64,000 bases of DNA from positions 1-64,000 of the forward strand of contig CAUYLG010009216.1 of NCBI GenBank assembly GCA_963573385.1, in the 5' to 3' direction. A program made the translations under genes and the position numbers. Shown one piece after another: positions 33,716-46,619 of the stretch. How positions within the stretch are numbered: the stretch's first letter is position 1; each line of letters begins with the position of its first letter. The notes below the pieces were generated by a model. It made no database searches and was not told the DNA's origin. It saw nothing but the letters and a program-made list of their open reading frames with translations. The stretch comes from Cacajao melanocephalus (Eukaryota; Chordata; Mammalia; Primates; Pitheciidae).

Positions 33716-36700
33716 GCCCTCTCTGGAGCAATAAGCTGATGAAGGAGTTTGTTCTAGATGGTGACAGCCTTGGGAGGGACAGACACATAGACCTGAATTA
33801 AGACATTTCTGGCCACAAAAATATTTATCACAAATTTGAATCACATTTTCCAGGGTTCTGCTTTTTTCCCAACATAATTTGGAAGCCAGGGACCCATACG
33901 TCCTAGTGGAAGGTTGCATTTGATTTGCGGGCGGAGGTGGGGATGAGGTCAAGCATGCATCAAGCAGACTCTTGTTCCACCTCACTTGAGTTTACTTGCT
34001 CTTTTCTTTAAATCTGAGAGTTCCAGCACTGTGGGAGATGACACTCTCGGCTCCAACAGGACAGCTATTGTCAGCCTGGAACCACGTGCATCCAATGGGA
34101 TGCCCCTGGCACCCAGCACTGATGCAGGGGCTGAACCCACTGTCACCTCAGGTTTAAACCAGGTCCTTGGAAAGCCCTGTCGCAGAAACCAAGTGGATTA
34201 GGAAGCTCAGCTAGGCTGCTGATAGGTGTGACCTTGTTTTTACCTCTAACCAAAACCAAAACCAAAACCAAAAAACTCAAACTGCTAACAAAATTCTACC
34301 TGCTCTAGTTCTTGTAGAAGAACTGTAGGGGAAAGAAACCTTTGCATTCATTGCCTTGCCTGAAACTACTTTGGCTGGATTTAAAATTGAGTGATAATAA
34401 TTATGGTTATTTAAATATAAGACATATTCATCTAAATGGTGAATATTAACAAGCATCACACATTAACAAGATATTAAGATGATTTAGACTTTCAGTCTAT
34501 ACTTATGACATAGCTAAATGCACTAAAATTTGTATTGGTGTTTGTTTCAAACCAGGAATTTCAGTGTCTTATATAATTATTGGGTCAGATCATTGCTTTA
34601 TTGCTTTTGTCTGTAAGATTTACTAAAGAAAGCATGAGTAAAATGTGATTTTTGAAGTAAGTTGTACAAATCCACACATCATAAAGCTAGAGTGGATTTC
34701 CATATGTAAAAATAGCCATTTTTGATAGTTTCAGAAAGGCATCATATTTGGTATTTTAAGTAATAATACTGGGCTAATGACAATAGCCCAAAGAGCAGCT
34801 GCCTTTCGATGTAGTGCAAGGAAAGAAAGAAGCTCTAAAAGTTGTTTACAAGACTGTGTCTAGTAGGAAGCTGTTTATATTATCTGGTATTATTATTGGG
34901 TGGGTATTAATTAAAATAACCTTTAAAAAATGTCAAATGTATGTGGTCTAGTTTGGATTTTCTAAAGACAGAGAGGTATTTGTGTCTAGATAGATTTCCA
35001 GTTTGATTATGTTTTATTGGGGTTGAATCAATGGTGTCTCTTTAGGAATAAACTTTTCTTGAAGTTGTATTTTGGATGAGATCCTTTTAGCATTTATAAC
35101 TCTGCTGATGGAGTGAGTGGATGTCAAAACGTATTTTTTGACTAATGTGCTTCCTTTTGTAATCTCCCCAACCCATCCACCAAATATATCATCGTCATCA
35201 TTATTACTTTTATTAGAAGGATTGCTTTGTAAGTGTGTGCCAGGTCAATGCTGAAGGGAGATTCTGCAAAATGCACCCTTCAGTGAAGGTATCTGAGCCC
35301 CTCTGTCAGTGTGACGCTGGCCAGTTGAGGAGTCATGCCTCCAGGCGGATGGCAAACTTATTTTCCCCCCTTTTTCCTGTCTCATCTGGCTCCTTCTCTA
35401 GCCCTAACAACTTTCCCTTTACCGTGTCCTAGGTATTGAGATGCAATCCTACTCTTACTTTGCTCTGTGTTGATAATGACACAGTGACCTTGCAAATTAC
35501 CATTACCCAGTTGAACTGAGTTTTGAGTAATTGGCTCTGATTACAAGCTCCCACCAGACTTAGCGCATGCACAAGAGGTCTGAAGCTGCTCCTATCCGTG
35601 AGAAATGTCTAGTGGCTGTTTTTCACATGTGAGGTATGGCTCACCCCCAGCCCCAACACACACCCTGATCTCATAAACAAAAGGAAATCTGAGAAAAGTG
35701 TCACCATCTCATCCCTCAGCAGAGGGAGTCTACAGAAGTGCTCCGAAACTGGCACCCTTGCAGAAGATGGAATGTTCTGCTGAGCTTGCCTAATTAACCA
35801 CTTCGGAAAGTAAATTGGCAACAACAACAAATTGGGTCAAAAACAATTTTCCTTCATATTCCTTGAGTTGCTTTCTTTTCTTTCTCAGAGAAATGAGGGA
35901 AAACTTGCAATAAAAATGAGGGCTCTTCTTTTCATGAGCACTTAAAAACACACCTGGTCTCTAATTGCACAGGCTCTGAAAATGCTGTACTAAGCAAACT
36001 CGGTCACAATTCAGAAATACCTATGGGCTTCATGCCTCTATAGACTGTCCTGATTCATTCTCTTCAGAGGATCACAAACTGAGTCTGAACTGTGCCCAGA
36101 GTGATTCTTTCCCACGGACTCTGCTGTTATTGGGAGATCCCTTGCCCAGTCACGCAGCATCAGATAAAGGTCATCTTCTGTTGTTGGTGTCCACATGTTG
36201 ATAGTACTCACATGCTTTCTGCTCCAAAGACAATAGTTTTCTCTGATTAAATCATGTTTCCTTTGCTGTGGAAGTTAATGTTCAGGCTGGGACCTGGCAG
36301 GAGAAGCACCCTCCACTCCAGGAAATGTAGGGGTTTGTGTTTCTGGGTCACCAGATGATGTCTTCCCTTTGCCATGCCTGGCACGCAGCCTTTGGTGGAG
36401 GCCGTGTGAGCACTGACATGTTTAGTGACTTGAGGAAGAGATGGAGCAATCAGTTATCTGCTCCGATATCGCTTAGTAAACGGCGTGCCCAGAGTGGCCA
36501 TCTTGAATTGATTGCCCCAGCGACACACGTCAGCAGTGAGCTCCGTGCCAATCCTGCGTGCCAGCAGATGGCTCCAAATGAGGTCATTGTTTTGACAGTT
36601 TCACAAAAGAACCCTAAACAGCCTGAACAAACCCTCACACATGCTGGATCACCCAGAACAGTTGTGAGATGAAAAATGAACTCAGACCAAAACTTTGGGA

Positions 36701-37361
36701 AACATGAAACACCACTGAGGATTTCTCTCTGACACCTCACATCCATGGAAATCCTGAGTAAGGTCACAGAGACTGGCCCGATGCCCCTCCCAGCCCCTCC
36801 TCTGTCCTGGATGTTGGAACTGCTTGGGTGGCAGTGATTATCTGATTAGGGGGAAGACAATTATTTCAAACCTCAGTGATTGCAAGCTCCATTTAGAATC
36901 ATCTTGGCAGTCTGGATGCTGATATTTCTGGAACACTCTGTGTTTTTCACAAATTCCAAGTGTGTATGTGTAGCAAGTCACGTGACCCGAAAGTAACACT
37001 AGAAATTCATAGAATTAGACTGTCCACTGAGACTACTTATCATTTTGGTTGGGAAATTGGACAGACATATATCTTTCTGGGCTCCTCATGAGGATGACCA
37101 CTGTGTCTTGGCTTCCAGAGTGTACACCATTATACAACAGTCCCTTGATGGAAACACTCATGTCTTGAATACTAATCCATCTTAGTATTCAAGGGATGTT
37201 TCCCTGATTGAGATTCGTGTGCTCCTGAGAACTGAGGTCAGAAGTGGTCACATTTTCTGCTGCGTTCTTGATGTGACAAAAACAGCTCTGGGTTACAAGA
37301 ATGTTTCCTACACTTAGGTTCTAATTCTGGAAACTCATGAAGGCAGAAAGTCAGACTTGGG
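33716..37361. other. Largely unassigned sequence, no gene seen
   Basis: No transposable element was recognised with confidence in about 3.6 kb, which is unusual for this window. Contents noted are a short CAAAAC repeat (34249-34272), a 10-bp palindromic E-box at 36977-36986 and an interrupted hairpin at 37150-37203. The open frames (up to 111 codons at 36337-36672) lack family features. Confidence 0.5.
36977..36986. promoter_or_regulatory. Palindromic E-box GTCACGTGAC
   Basis: A perfect 10-bp palindrome with CACGTG in its centre, identical to the ideal USF/TFEB (CLEAR) site. No promoter or gene is visible nearby, so function is only a possibility. Confidence 0.3.
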
Positions 37362-37794
37362 GTTTATATTAGAAGTACCACAAACTAGGTGGCTTAAAAG
37401 AACAGAAATGTATTCTGTCATAGTGCAGGAGGATAGAAGGCCAAGATCAAGGTATAAGCCAAGTTAGCTCTTTCTTCAGCTCAGTGGGAGGTCTATTCCA
37501 TGCCTGCCTGTTTGCTTCAGTTCATTGCTGGCAAGTCTTAGTGCTCTTTATGGAGCCTACCTCCAGTCTCTGTCTCTGTCTTCACATGACATTTTCCCTA
37601 TGTGTCTCTGTGTTCAGATTCCTCCCCCTTTATAAGGATACTAGTCACTGGATTAGGGGACACCCTTCTCTACTATGACCTCATTTGAATTGATTACATC
37701 TGCAAAGATGCTATTTTCAAATAAGGCCACATTCACAGAAACTGAGAATTAGGACTTGAGCTTATCTTCTTGGGAGACATAATTCAACCCAGTC
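37362..37794 (-). mobile_element. MLT1-type MaLR LTR, antisense
   Basis: Read on the + strand it follows antisense MLT1: 'ACCACAAACTAGGTGGCTTAA' (37378-37398), 'CTTTATAAGGATACTAGTCA' (37629), 'CACTGGATTAGGGGACACCC' (37645), 'GACATAATTCAACCCAG' (end). About 430 bp, nearly full length. No paired LTR or internal region is adjacent. Confidence 0.85.
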
Positions 37795-37994
37795 CCAAGT
37801 CCATCCTCAGCATCAGCTATCACTTGCTGTCTGTGGGCCACTGGCCGATGGTGATATTTCTAGGCCTGACTTTCCTCATCCATGGAATGAGAACATTGAC
37901 TTGGAAGGTCTCTGATGTCATGGTCTTTGATTGGATGATCCTGTTTGGTGGTTGTTGGAAACAGATGCTTGGTGCGGCAAAGAAAAATCAGTAC

Positions 37995-38436
37995 TGACAC
38001 AAAGGATCTCTCAGCAAAGAAACTTTTACTTCCTGGACTGCAGGAAGGGAACTCTCACTAGCCATCTTGCCAAGAGCGTACAATGAACAAAGGAAAAGCA
38101 GACATATTTATCCCTTACATATTTGGGGTTGTTCTTACTGCTGTGTCTGATCTCTGTTGGCTGGAGCCAGACCTCACAGTCTAAACTAAAACCTGATTGG
38201 CTAACAACTTAAAACTTTTTTAAACAGGTAAGGCGCATAGGCTACTAGCCGGGACATGCCTGTGAGCATGTCCAGCACAGATATCTTGGTTAAAGTACAA
38301 GGACGTAGAATATACTACGTGCCTGTAAGCATGGCATGTTTAACAGCTACATAGGATAGGGATTAACAAAGAATTATTAGCAAGTTTATTCTTTAACATG
38401 AAAGGAAACTTTGAAGAGGAACTTTTACTTCCCACA
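37995..38436 (-). mobile_element. Solo ERV-like LTR, antisense
   Basis: A 442-bp block with TG...CA ends. In antisense it has LTR layout: a TATA-like GATAAATATG around 38110, 'GCCAATCAGGTTTTAG' (CCAAT box) around 38195, and a start TGTGGGAAGTAAAAG. I recall this as a class I ERV LTR but cannot name it. No clear target duplication was found. Confidence 0.55.
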
Positions 38437-39104
38437 GTGGTGTTAATAGATATGTTCCTAGTGCACCTTTATGGATATAGGGATGAAAACCAACACAGGA
38501 GGGCCTCAAATTTCAAAAGCGGATTTGAAGTTCTTTCAATAGTTCACTTTCCAAACTGGACAATGCTGGTGAAGTGAGTTTTACACTGAAAACCATCAAA
38601 ATACACGGTCCTCAGATCCATGTGCGAACTTCTACTGTAGGCATTCTTGACCTATCATTTCATGATCTAGCACACAAATGTTTTTCATTTCTTTCCTTAG
38701 AATCTAGGACTTAAAGAAAAACTCCGTGGTTTTAGAGAGACAGGCTAGGGTGAAAAATCACTCATAGATATTCTGGGCACAGGACTTGGCCTCGTTAGCA
38801 ATGCCCGGGGAGGAAGTCAGAACTGAAAGTTACTGACTAAGGCTGATGAAAGCCCATGACACCATTGGTCTGTACTCATCCAGGTGATTCTCTGCATTTT
38901 CACTCTATAGGGACATTCCTTGTATCATGTTAGCTTTTCTCTTGTTTCCTTTTATAGTCCAGGAATTGTGAAGCCCCATCTGAAATGTCTTACAATGACA
39001 TCATATCATGTAGTCACTTTCTACCCCTGCTTCCGTCACCAGCGCATGACTTATCATGGTGCTTCATTATTCTAAAAACTATGACCTAGGTGTGTATCAG
39101 CCAG
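38437..39104. other. Unassigned sequence
   Basis: No gene or recognised repeat. Confidence 0.5.
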
Positions 39105-39420
39105 GCCTGTGAGTATCAGGTGCCAGCCACATGCAGATGACGACAACATAGACCCTCTCCTCAAGGAGCCGCAAAGGTATGACATCACTGCTCGATACTC
39201 TGCATACAAGGATGGAATCATGCCTAGGCAATTATGGGAGCACAGAAGACCAGGACCTAGCCTAGCCTGTGCATCCAGAAGCCTTCCAGGAAGAGGTGGC
39301 AGATGACTTTAGAGGGAGGAGAAGTTGTCAATGGGTTGAATAGACCCGGAAGACATTTCATCTAGAGGAGAACTGAGATAAAGCAAAGGCAGGAAGAGCA
39401 AGCTGAATGGGTGTGTGGCT
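39105..39420 (-). mobile_element. Weak L2-like fragment, antisense
   Basis: The order 'GTGCCAGCCACATGCAGATGA', 'CCTCTCCTCAAGGAGCCGC' and 'CCTTCCAGGAAGAGGTGGCAG' resembles a decayed antisense L2. Low certainty. Confidence 0.35.
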
Positions 39421-40699
39421 CAGAGTTGCTGGAGGGTAACTACTATACTTTCATCATTCATGATTACTGAAAATAGGGACAGCAGGCAAAATGTGCCTTC
39501 TTTGCATAGCACTTCCTAGAGATCAGACTTCGTCTTAGAGCTGATTGTAAAGGAGAGGCTAGGCTAGCACCCAGTCCTGCTGTGATTTACTCATAATCTC
39601 TCTGAAGCTTGGGTATGGCATGGAAGAGGTTAAAACACGTACACCTCTCCATCTTTCTTGGTTTTGAGACCCTTAAGGAAGAGTGTGGGTTTGGACATTA
39701 GTCAAGGGGGAGGTTGGTGGGCCAGACCAGACCCAGGCCTGCAGAGCCTGCCACCCTGGTGGGTGTGATGACTACAAATAGGGACAGCCTGCAGTAGGGG
39801 TCTGGCAGCTCCATGTCACTAAGTCTTAGCCAGACTGGGGACAGCCACATCCAGCTGAGGGTGTTTTGACATATCGTGTGTATGGCTCTCGGGCGAGGTC
39901 TCCTTGAAGGGAGCCTGCTGGGGCGGGCTTGCCTGTCTCGCCTCTGGGCTTGGTCTTTCATGTTGGCATGGGCAAAGCTGCACCATGGAAAAGGGGAAGC
40001 CTCGTAACCCCTCAACTAATTAAGACTGCTGGAGGCTTTGTCTGCTTGATCCACCCAGGGGATCCCCAGCGGATGGGGATCATGTCTGTCCTTGACCCCC
40101 TCTCCCAGGCAGGTCATCCTGTCTGTTCAGAAGCCTCCTTATCCTTTGAAGAAACCTTAGCTGTTCTCCAAGCCCTATCCCACCTGTGCATCCTCGGTGA
40201 CTCCCTCTACAATTCTAGGAGAAATTAATGGGCACATTCCATGTTTGGTATTCCCCCTAGTATTTTGTTAATAATAATAAAATTGTAATAAACACCTTCT
40301 TGACAAGGTTGGACAAACCTCGTGCTTGATATAACTCTGCTGCGATCTGCCTGCACTGGTCATGAATATCATGAATGTGAACTCCCAAGCTCTCCCCATG
40401 CAAAGAACATAATCACTGATGGCTTTAGCTTCTGTGCTCTGAATCTATCACCACACCGAAGTGGCAGCTCCCAGCCAGAGACTGAGTTTGGCAGGGATGT
40501 TAATGCTGAGGAATGTGGGATGCCTCTGGTGGGCAGCTCTGACTCCAGTGTGGCCTCTGGGCTTCCCAATACTTTGTTAGAACTAAGAAGCAGGCTTAGA
40601 CTCCTGCAACCCAAGCTGCCTTTCTTTTTCATTTCCTCCACAGGGAAACCCTGCGTGGGATTAGTGGTCTTGTGGCCCCAGCGCTGCTCCTCCTACCCA
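39421..40699. other. Unassigned, partly GC-rich sequence
   Basis: The block 39690-40330 is richer in G+C and ends with AATAAA-type signals (around 40276-40292), so it could be an unrecognised LTR or transcript 3' end. I cannot decide. The 156-codon frame (40322-40792) lacks domains and runs into an L2. Confidence 0.35.
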
Positions 40700-40885
40700 G
40701 CCATGCAGGCTCATCCCTCCCTTAGCACTTGTTCCCTGGGGAGAGTTATTCCCAGGCTTGTCTGTTCTTCCACCAGACTCAGGGCTTTGTAGTGTCTTTA
40801 TCATCTTTGGAAACCCAGTTCTAGCTCAGTGTCCTGCAGAGAAGGTGCTAGGTAATTGCTTTCCGAATGAATGCATCCAAATATA
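40700..40885 (+). mobile_element. L2 3' end, sense
   Basis: 'CTTTATCATCTTTGGAAACCC', 'AGCTCAGTGTCCTGCAGAG' and 'GGTGCTAGGTAATTGC' with a final GAATGAATGCAT fit the sense L2 terminus. Confidence 0.65.
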
Positions 40886-41155
40886 TTCAACAAGCTCTTT
40901 TTGGGCTCCAACTCCTTAAGAAAGCCTTGCTTTCCACTCCCACCAGCTCACAGTGATTGCTCCATTTCTGATGATTGCACCTGCAGTACTCTTCTAATGG
41001 AAGACTTCATTGTTCCCTAACCAGCCTATATGGCCTCTGCTTAAGTTTCCAAATAGAGTTGATTCAGTCTGTTCCAAAATCAGGGATGGAGTCTATGTTC
41101 TTCTTTAGTATTCACATACACTCAGTGTAGTTGGGATGCCTAGTTGGCCTTTGAC
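40886..41155. other. Unassigned sequence
   Basis: Nothing recognised. Confidence 0.5.
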
Positions 41156-41457
41156 TTTTTTTTTTTTTTTTTTTTTGAGACAGAGTCTCACTCTGTCGTC
41201 CAGGCTGGAGTACAGTGGTGTGATCTCTGCTCACTGCAACCTCTGCCTCCCAGGTTCAAGTGATTCTTTTGCCTCAGCCTCCTGAGTAGCTGGGATTACA
41301 GGTGCACACAACCACACTTGGCTAATTTTTGTATTTTTAGTAGAGGTGGGGTTTTACCATGTTGGCCAGGCTGGTCTCAAACTCCTGACCTCAGGTGGTC
41401 TGCCCGCCTTGGCCTCCCAAAGTGCTGGGATTAAAAGTATGAGTCACTATGCCTGGA
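41156..41457 (-). mobile_element. AluS-like element, antisense, full length
   Basis: Starts with a 21-T run (the antisense tail) and continues GAGACAGAGTCTCACTCTGTC to the end 'GAGTCACTATGCCTGG'. Both arms are present. Confidence 0.95.
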
Positions 41458-41511
41458 CTAAAGTCTTATTCTTTTAATATGTAAATCACAGATATACATT
41501 CAAAACTTAAT

Positions 41512-41530
41512 CAGATATACAGTATATCTG
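41512..41530. repeat. Short palindrome
   Basis: CAGATATAC and GTATATCTG separated by one base: nine perfect pairs. Confidence 0.9.
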
Positions 41531-41842
41531 TGATATGTACAATATGTACGGCATATACAGGTGTGCAGTTACATCATGGGTTAAGAAAAAAGAGTCTTAA
41601 GAAGTTCTTTGTTGGGGGTAATAATGAAAAGAAAAGGTTGAGACACAGCTCTATGGAAAGGGGACTGTATCTACCTTGTTCACTGGCATGTCCCCTGGAT
41701 GAACCAGGATACATTATGGCAAAGAGTCAGCAACCTTTATAAATTACTCTTTATTAGGCAACTAATTTACCAATTAACTTCTGCTTGTGGAGTGTGCAAA
41801 TGATTATCAGAGCTGGGGAGGTTTTTAAAAACTTGCTATAAA

Positions 41843-41932
41843 CCACCATGACACATGTTTACCTGTGTAACCCGCAAATCCTGCACACGTACCCCAGAAC
41901 TTAAAAGTTGAAGAAAAATAAAATAACAAAAC
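41843..41932 (+). mobile_element. L1 3' terminal fragment, strongly 5'-truncated
   Basis: 'ACCACCATGACACATGTTTA', 'CCTGTGTAACCCGCAAATCC' and 'CACACGTACCCCAGAAC', followed by an A-rich tail, are the last 90 or so bases of a primate or young mammalian L1 (L1P/L1MA-like). Confidence 0.8.
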
Positions 41933-42680
<748 letters not shown>

Positions 42681-42759
42681 CCCTCCTATCCTTCCATGCC
42701 TTGGAGCCATCGCTGCTCATGGAAAGTTCCCTTATGGGTAAAGATAGTTGTACCCACTT

Positions 42760-42900
42760 CATTACTGTCATTATTTTCATTTCACAGATAAAAACTGAGG
42801 CTTACACGTTTAAATGCAGGGGAGGCATCTGGTAAATATCAAAGCTCGGGTATTAACCTAGGCCTATCTAACTGCAAAGTCCAAGCTCCTCTCACCATAT
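42760..42900 (-). mobile_element. MIR-type SINE, antisense
   Basis: 'TTTCACAGATAAAAACTGAGG' (MIR antisense core) followed by a diverged 'TCGGGTATTAACCTAGGCC'. Confidence 0.6.
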
Positions 42901-44555
42901 GCTGCAAAATATGAATATTGATGGAATTTAAAGAAAGCAGGTTTGTCACCTTAACTTCTTTGGAATTTCCTGCCTCTGCCCCAAGTTAATTTCAGGCGAA
43001 GAGGCCTGGAACGTCATGGCTGAGACTCCAGTTAACTGAATGATGGGGCCCCACCAGAAGAGCCCTGCTTCATGTATTTCTTTATTCATCCTCACTTGGC
43101 ACTTAAGTGTGGGTAATAGTTTAAAATTGATAAACATAAGCATAGACAAGTATCTTAATTACTGTTAATCATTTCTGTCCACACTTGGAGTTCTGCCGGC
43201 TATCTTAGCTTTTGGGTAGATGCTTTGAATTACATAAATTCAGCTTATGAGACACAAACTTTGCAGGAGACTTATCTTTTCCCATGTGTGTGCGTGGTGG
43301 GAAATCCCACTATTGTTGATGCTTGGAGCGGATTCAATTCTTACTGATCCGAAGTAAGGCAATATCATTTGTAACTTAAAAAGTCAGCTTTCTAAACAAA
43401 GGCATTTATTGATGACTCTTCCAAGTTCAATGGGATGGAATGGAAGAAGTAGGCAAAATAAAAGTACATTCGTGGAGTTTAAATTTTAGCCAGGGCAACC
43501 ATACACATTTGCTGGATATTCACAGACTTCAGATCCTGATCTCTGGGGGAGTTCTGGATCAATCTGAGTTTGGTCAAGAAAATGGAGTCAATTTAAGTAT
43601 TCTGGAAATGAAGGGGTTTAATCTAGGACTTAAGGTTCCTATGAGTATTGAAGGAGCTGGAGTTGCAAACGCCAGGGGAGTTATTGCAGAAAACCAGGGA
43701 AGCTGCAACCAGAAGGTTAAAGAAGTAGACACTGAAGACCTCACACTTCTCAGAAACATCCAAGGGAACTGCTGTAGTTCTCACAAATTTCTGAAGAAAC
43801 TCCCTCCAACCAGTTCGGTCTGCAGTAGCAAGAGTGCTCCCCAAGCACTGGCTGAGAAGCCACTGTGGACCTCGCATGTACTCACCGTGCAGGTCTCATT
43901 GGCAAACTCTGATATGGAACCACACAGGGAAAAAGATTCTGGGAATTGTAGTTTTCCAAACCTTAGAAAGTGTAGAGAGTGATACCATGTTGACAAAAGG
44001 CCATTCAGCAATTGTCCCTCAGGTGTCTCCAGGGCGGTCCTCAGGTTGGCTTTTTACGCCATTAGTCTTCTTAGTATGACAATTACAGGCAAGCTTGATT
44101 GACAGGTCTAGGAGCATCTCTTTCACATCTCACTTTCCTGCCTCCAGGGCTGTGATGTCTCCTGAAAACTCTCCTGGCCTCTTTTCCTTCTTAATCCTGC
44201 CACCAGGAGGTCTGTATCTACTTGCCTTGGTTTTCACTTATCTCTTAGCTCTGGGCTGATTTGTTAAGTGTTATCTATCAGGTATGGTCTCGGGGACCAT
44301 TCTTTTCTTCTTGGAGGATAACTAATACATTGTAGAGCACCACGCTGGTCACATAGTAGGTCTTCAGTAAAGGTAAGTTCCTTTCATCCCTATGGCAGAT
44401 GTTTGGTGTTTTTGTTCATCCATTATCCACTCACCCTCTACAAGTCATAGCAGCTCCCTACACTTTTGGGGCCATCCCTCCCCCATTCCATATCCATGTG
44501 TCGGTGGTTTGGATGGGCTCTCCACTGTTTTGCTCCCTTACTACTCACCCCTTCC
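42901..44555. other. Unassigned sequence with the longest open frame
   Basis: 43440-43982 (+) is the longest frame in the window at 180 codons. Its product is rich in Ser, Asn and Leu. I see no signal peptide, membrane segment or domain, and no promoter is evident. One frame of this length is near the chance expectation for 64 kb. Some blocks (about 43920-43990) look like an old L1 5' or ERV internal remnant. Confidence 0.35.
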
Positions 44556-44559
44556 ACCT

Positions 44560-44910
44560 GCTTCAGGGATGGTCAAGGGACCTGACCTTGTTTCCCATCT
44601 GCTGGTCCTAGTGATTGGCTGAGAGATGAGCCCATGACTCAGATTTGTCCAATGAGAGTCACATCTGGACGTTGTATGGGAACTGCAGGAAAGAGGAGCT
44701 CTTTTTTTTTTGCTGGGATGATTAAGGTGCTGGAATATAAGCCCAGGGATACTGGAGGTCTCTCTGTCTCCAAGAGTCAAGAGCCTGCCTGAAATGAAGG
44801 CATTCCAGAGAAAGCAGAGTCCAGGGATAGAGAAAGAGTTCTGATAACTTTTTTGGACCCCTCAATTCAGTGGAGTCTAAGGCTTCCAGACATTCATGCC
44901 CCAGGTAAAA
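44560..44910 (+). mobile_element. Unnamed old LTR-like repeat
   Basis: 'TGATTGGCTGAGAGATGAGC', 'TGGAATATAAGCCCAGGG', 'AGAGCCTGCCTGAAATGAAG' and 'GAAAGCAGAGTCCAGGGATAG' follow the pattern of the same mammalian repeat family as 31680-31910. Confidence 0.5.
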
Positions 44911-46029
44911 CTCTCAGTCTTGACTCTCAATTCATAGAGATTCTGGAACCAAAAGCAAGACATTCTGAGAAAGCCAAAGAGAGGAGTTCCAATCAAGAGT
45001 AATGTAATCACTGGCTGGATCAGAAAAAAGCACGGGCATGTTTAGAAGTTGATTTAGATCCAACTCACTAGCATCATGGGTCTCTCCTGCTCTCAAACCT
45101 TTCCAGAATTTTCCCAGACTCCGTACCTAAACTCTTTAACCACCTTTTGCTCCTGCTTTAATAAGACTTGCTTTTAAAATCATATTGTAGTCAGTATTTT
45201 TCCTCTGGTAATTAACAGTATAAGACCATGCCAGAAAATAACTCTACATTTGTTAAGGCAGTGTTGAGTATTTGTCATAAGATAAAATTGATTTTATTTG
45301 CTCAAAACTATGAGTCCTTGCTAATGTATTATACATTATTTCAAACAATGCATTTCAATTATGGGAGGGCTACAGTAGGCTTGATTAGATCCATGAATAT
45401 AATAATCATTGATTGTTACGTTGCCATTAAACTTTTGATTTCAAATAACTGGCCTACAAATACATTTTTAGAATACAGGCTTCTGGAATTTGGGCATTTC
45501 TTGCTTCTCTAGTTGAGCATTTGTTATCACAAAAGACTTGATCTATGTATGCTATGTATGTACTAAAGAATTCAAGTTCACTGTTTTAAATATAATGTGT
45601 AGAGGAGCCAAAATGAGCATGCTTTTGAGATGCAATCATAGAAGTCCAGTGTCTGGCTCAAAAGAGGTGACCCTTTTGTGCTGGTCAGACCACACAGCAG
45701 TACAGGGTGGGCCAGTTACATGCACAAACCACAAGGGTCTCTGCATGGAGCCAAATTCTAAGGACATTGATGAAGTGGAGCAGCCTAGAGAAGAGCAGCA
45801 GGATATTGGGAAATTCTGAATGATCATTGACGGACCCAGAAATATTTACTCAGGAAAACAGAGGGCCAGAGGAGAACATGTGGTCACCCAAAGGGTGACG
45901 AGTCCCCTTAGTCTGTGTGGTTTTGAGGGCAAGACAAAGCTGGAAGGGAAAGATAAATAGGGAAAGTGTTGGAGTCCAGGCTGGTTGCAGTTGGAGGATC
46001 CTTCCTGCCTTGGCCTCCAGGAGACTCAG
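44911..46029. other. Unassigned sequence
   Basis: No gene or confident repeat. The open frames are up to 94 codons (45228-45819) without known features. Confidence 0.45.
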
Positions 46030-46300
46030 GTGAGAGCGCAGTTAAGAGCTCCAGCTCTAGGGTTAGGTACCTTGGCTAAGACCCTGCTGTGTGGTTGTGT
46101 GATCTTGGACAGATGCCTCGTTTGTTAATTGAGATGGTGATAGTACCTACCACATAGGGATGGCTACAGGAGTTAACTGAAATGAATGCAAACGTTTTCC
46201 AGAGTATGGCATAAAATATGTATAGGGATCACACCTAACACAGTGCCAGGCATAGTAGGTATAGGTGCTCAGTGGTTTGTTGACTGACTGACTGAATGAA
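46030..46300 (+). mobile_element. MIR element, sense, near full length
   Basis: All MIR parts appear in order: 'CAGTTAAGAGCTCCAGCTC', 'GTGGTTGTGTGATCTTGGAC', 'TAGTACCTACCACATAGGG', and the terminus 'AGTGCCAGGCATAGTAGG' with GAATGAATCAG. Confidence 0.8.
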
Positions 46301-46431
46301 TCAGTGAATAAAAGAAATGAGTGGATCATCCCCAAGATCTTGTTCATCTTTGTATCTGATGTCTCATCAAAAATAGCAGCACTTGCTTTCTCCTTGATAT
46401 ACGTCAATTCTGTTTCTATGGGTTTTAAGAG

Positions 46432-46433
<2 letters not shown>

Positions 46434-46469
<36 letters not shown>
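46434..46469. repeat. TG dinucleotide microsatellite
   Basis: About seventeen TG units in a nearly perfect run. It creates the repeated valine-cysteine tail of the 61-codon frame, which is therefore an artefact. Confidence 0.95.
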
Positions 46470-46471
<2 letters not shown>

Positions 46472-46619
46472 TTAAAATATTCTCTTTAATATTTATACCT
46501 CATCTAAATATTAAAAAGTTGGAAAGTAAAAAAAAGGAGCAGGAAAGAAAAAAACACACAGTTATTTCACCCATCAGAAATAACCACTACTAATGTTTCT
46601 TTCAAGCTTTCTCCGTATA

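Noticed and set aside
40322..40792. 156-codon + frame as a possible gene
   Set aside because: Runs into an L2 fragment and has no family features.
46304..46489. 61-codon frame with Val-Cys repeats
   Set aside because: Produced by the TG microsatellite.
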